Source of the DNA: Collinsella sp. OM04-5
GTDB taxonomy: Bacteria > Actinomycetota > Coriobacteriia > Coriobacteriales > Coriobacteriaceae
Assembly (NCBI RefSeq): GCF_003439125.1
Contig: NZ_QSUU01000001.1
Span: 194,909 to 247,808, forward strand
Length of the DNA stretch: 52,900 bases
Reading direction: 5' to 3'
The translations under genes and the position numbers were made by a program. Positions 50,790 through 52,900 of this stretch are shown here, one piece after another. Position 1 is the first letter of the stretch; each line of letters begins with the position of its first letter. The notes beneath the pieces were generated by a model, which was not told the DNA's origin, did no database searches, and was given only the letters and a program-made list of their open reading frames with translations.

Positions 50790-50942
50790 CAACGGGACAG
50801 TCCCTTTGCCACATCCATTTCTTAGAAACTTGCAAAATCTGCAAGTTTCTAAGGCGTCATCTTATAAACTTGCAAAATTTGCAAGTTTCTATGTTTTCAC
50901 GTCTGGTCGTGTGACAAAGGGACAGTCCCTTTGTCACATTCC
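50784..50942. repeat. compound repeat: two dispersed palindromes flanking two TTGCAAAAT hairpins
   Basis: Copy 50784-50814 (ATGTGACAACGGGACAGTCC...) contains the MerR gene's stop codon TGA; copy 50909-50942 (GTGTGACAAAGGGACAGTCC...) is nearly perfect. Between them lie hairpins TTAGAAACTTGCA-AAATC-TGCAAGTTTCTAA (50822-50852, perfect 13-bp stem) and ATAAACTTGCA...TGCAAGTTTCTAT (50864-50892), spaced 40 bp. Confidence 0.85.
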
Positions 50943-51015
50943 GTGCGAGCTCCTGTGCCATCTGGGGGTATAAGGCTAGCAAGTGTTTATTTGCGAGGCC
51001 AAGGGGGCGCCCCGT

Positions 51016-51882
51016 ATGGATATCGATAACTTTGAATGGTGGTATAGCGAGGGCGAGGCTCCGGACGAGGAGTGGGACGAGCCCGCGCCGCGTGGCGTGT
51101 CGAGCGACGAGGACGAGAGCGGCAACGATGTCGTCGAGACGGACGCCGCTTCCGACTCCGCCGAGCCCCTGACCTTTGAACAGGCTTGGGCCCAGGCCGA
51201 GGCCGACGAGGCAAAGGCCGATGCCACGGCCACGCTCGGTGAGCCGGCCGATATGTCCATCTCGCCGGCAAAGACCCCGCAACCTCGCCATAACATCGAC
51301 CCCGACAGCACGGCATCCTTCAGCATTCTCGACGTGCCCTCGCAGGGTGCTCAGGCGCCCGCGCCCACGCGTCGCCCCAATCTGTCTCGCGAGGAAGATG
51401 CGGGACGTCGCTCGCCGCTCGGCCCCATTCTCATCGCCTTTATGGCCGGCGTCATCGCTTGCTCGGCGATCGGAAATGTCTGGAGTCACGTGGAGCAACA
51501 GCGCAAAGACGCCGCCAAGGTCGAGATGTCCGTCGAACAATCGCTCAGCCGCACGCGCTCGGTGCATGTGTCGGTCGAGGTTAAGGACGGCGCGACGTGG
51601 GATACCGCGCGCGGCGATAGCCAAATGCTCGTCCATATCGTGGGCCGCACACTCAAGGGACAAGCAATCGACGAGTATCAATACGTCAATTCCGAAGGTG
51701 ACGGCATCGAGCTCAAGCCCGGCGACTACGAGCTCACGGTCGATGAGCCGCCCGTCGCCACCGACGGCACGCGTTACCGTGCCTCAAAGCGCATGGTTCC
51801 GGTGAGTTTTAATTCACAGGCGCCCGATACGGTCGATAGCACGCCGCAGGGCGGGTTTGACCTTTACGCTATTGCTCAATAA
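51016..51882 (+). CDS. acidic single-pass membrane protein of unknown function
   Basis: 288 aa; family not recognised. Residues 1-80 are strongly acidic (EGEAPDEEWDE, DEDESGNDVVETD), 80-130 are Pro/Ser rich, a membrane helix spans about 135-154 (PLGPILIAFMAGVIACSAIG), and the C-terminal 130 residues form a predicted extracellular domain with GDYELTVDEPPVATDGTRY. The orientation (acidic part inside) is inferred from the RR just before the helix. ATG 51016 has AAGGGGG upstream. It is followed by a sugar epimerase-like gene on the same strand. Confidence 0.6.
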   Translation: MDIDNFEWWYSEGEAPDEEWDEPAPRGVSSDEDESGNDVVETDAASDSAEPLTFEQAWAQAEADEAKADATATLGEPADMSISPAKTPQPRHNIDPDSTASFSILDVPSQGAQAPAPTRRPNLSREEDAGRRSPLGPILIAFMAGVIACSAIGNVWSHVEQQRKDAAKVEMSVEQSLSRTRSVHVSVEVKDGATWDTARGDSQMLVHIVGRTLKGQAIDEYQYVNSEGDGIELKPGDYELTVDEPPVATDGTRYRASKRMVPVSFNSQAPDTVDSTPQGGFDLYAIAQ

Positions 51883-51961
51883 CTGCACCTGTCGCTCAAC
51901 CCCGCCGCCAAGAGTGGGACAATAGCCCTCGACACTGTTGTTTACTTTTGGAGGAAGTAGC

Positions 51962-52855
51962 ATGTCCACCGTCACTACCATCAAGCGCGGCGGCCTCACC
52001 GCGGCCATCGATTCCATGGGTGCCCAGCTCACGAGCCTTGCCCTCAACGGCAACGAGTATCTGTGGCAGGGCGACCCCGCCTTTTGGGGCAAGCATGCGC
52101 CCATCCTGTTCCCCATTGTGGGCTCGCTGCGCAACAACACGGCGACGTCTGCGGCCGGCACCTGCGAGATGCCGCGCCACGGACTCGCGCGCATCGTCGA
52201 ACACAAGCTGGTCGAGGTTTCGGAGGACGGCTCCTCGGTAACGTACGAGATCACCGACACGCCCGAGTCGCTCAAGGCGTTCCCGTTCCACTTTAAGCTC
52301 AGCATGACCTATGCCTTGACCGGCGACGCCACCCTCACGCAGACCTTTGCCGTCACCAACACCGGCGACGTGGACCTGCCGTTCTCGGTGGGCGGCCACC
52401 CCGCGTTTAACGTACCGGCTCCCGGTGCCGAGGACGAGGCGTTCGAGGATTACGAGCTGGCGTTTACCGAGGCTTGGACTAACGAGGCCCCCGTCATCAC
52501 GCCCGACGGTCTTATGACGTTCGAGGGTAGTTACAAGGCTCCCGATAACTCGGACGTGCTGCCCATCGCGCACCGCAGTTTCGATAACGATGCCATCATG
52601 TTCACCGATACTCCGGGCTCTACGCTCACGCTGCGCGGTCGCAAGTCGGGCCACGGCGTCAAGATCGACTTTGAGGGCTTTAAGTACATCGGCGTGTGGT
52701 CTGCCGCCAACGACGCTCCGTTTGTGGCGCTCGAGCCCTGGACCGGCCACACCACCATGGACACCGAGGACGATGTCTTTGAGCACAAGGTCAATACCAT
52801 TACGCTGGCGCCGGGCGAGACGGACGTCCGCAGCTTTAGCGTCACCCTGCTCTAG
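51962..52855 (+). CDS. aldose 1-epimerase family protein
   Basis: 297 aa, galactose-mutarotase fold of the YeaD/LacX-like branch. MGAQLTSLALNGNEYLWQGD, PILFPIVGSLRNN and MPRHGLAR (substrate-binding His) near the N-terminus, GGHPAFNVP (about 146-154; second His), and FVALEPWTG with the catalytic Glu near 260 are all present (each in pieces). It interconverts anomers of hexoses or hexose phosphates. ATG 51962 follows GGAGGAAG. Stand-alone, closed by a hairpin. Confidence 0.88.
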   Translation: MSTVTTIKRGGLTAAIDSMGAQLTSLALNGNEYLWQGDPAFWGKHAPILFPIVGSLRNNTATSAAGTCEMPRHGLARIVEHKLVEVSEDGSSVTYEITDTPESLKAFPFHFKLSMTYALTGDATLTQTFAVTNTGDVDLPFSVGGHPAFNVPAPGAEDEAFEDYELAFTEAWTNEAPVITPDGLMTFEGSYKAPDNSDVLPIAHRSFDNDAIMFTDTPGSTLTLRGRKSGHGVKIDFEGFKYIGVWSAANDAPFVALEPWTGHTTMDTEDDVFEHKVNTITLAPGETDVRSFSVTLL

Positions 52856-52860
52856 AGGTT

Positions 52861-52882
52861 CCGCCGTTCTGACGAACGGCGG
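52861..52882 (+). terminator. hairpin after epimerase gene
   Basis: CCGCCGTTC-TGAC-GAACGGCGG, perfect 9-bp stem starting 5 bp after the stop codon; the T run is absent within the window. Confidence 0.6.
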
Positions 52883-52900
52883 ACCGGTCGACGCTGCGCC

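Overview
The window is a GC-rich, densely coded bacterial chromosome segment (no rRNA, tRNA, phage or insertion-sequence genes seen). Gene content and style (SipW/TasA-like surface proteins, an LAxTG-type sortase signal, a Kup potassium carrier, several PTS parts, a UbiD/UbiX cluster, and very many intergenic palindromes of the form TGTGACAAAGGGAC-GTCCCTTTGTCACA) point to a gut actinobacterium of the class Coriobacteriia, most probably Collinsella. This is inferred from memory of the gene families, not from a search.

Layout. 1-9130: a surface-fibre operon made of a SipW-type signal peptidase, three TasA/camelysin-like small secreted proteins, an 1826-residue secreted protein with beta-helix and InlB-type repeats, and a sortase-anchored protein ending in LAATG. 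9131-9713: a remarkable non-coding block, an exactly 62-bp-periodic array of imperfect hairpins enclosed by about 84-bp inverted repeats. 9714-21541: LTA-synthase-like enzyme, nitroreductase, potassium block (kup, small membrane protein, truncated KdpD-type kinase, KdpE-type regulator), fused 23S rRNA methyltransferase RlmKL whose first half looks catalytically dead, and a HAD phosphatase. 21587-26736: a DeoR regulator divergent from a transaldolase, an ascorbate-type PTS (IIA, IIB, IIC), and a second transaldolase paralogue. 27118-33878: Tex, then an oxidoreductase/MFS/SDR operon with a divergent LysR regulator. 34183-39828: a MarR-controlled heterodimeric ABC exporter and a Fic protein, each with repeated candidate operators. 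40050-43490: pyridoxamine kinase coupled to a Cys-rich small protein, a DUF4143 ATPase, a low-molecular-weight phosphatase. 43539-50789: an MFS carrier divergent from a protein that fuses an LpdD-like domain to an isopentenyl-diphosphate-isomerase-like Nudix domain, followed by a DASS-type anion carrier, a UbiD decarboxylase, the UbiX flavin prenyltransferase and a MerR regulator. 51016-52855: an acidic one-pass membrane protein and an aldose-epimerase-like protein.

How the parts work together. The most interesting group is 44936-49827: UbiX makes prenylated FMN from FMN and a dimethylallyl phosphate, UbiD uses that cofactor for decarboxylation of (probably) a phenolic acid brought in by the DASS carrier, and the LpdD-IDI fusion physically joins a cofactor-related accessory domain to a domain of isoprenoid-diphosphate chemistry. 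The first operon likely builds an extracellular protein fibre or adhesin whose subunits are cleaved by the dedicated SipW peptidase. The PTS block probably imports and phosphorylates a sugar acid or sugar whose product is handled by the twin transaldolases under DeoR control.

The intergenic DNA is unusually rich in structured repeats; several different palindrome families recur, often directly at or across stop codons. All start codons were chosen from Shine-Dalgarno spacing and protein alignment by eye.
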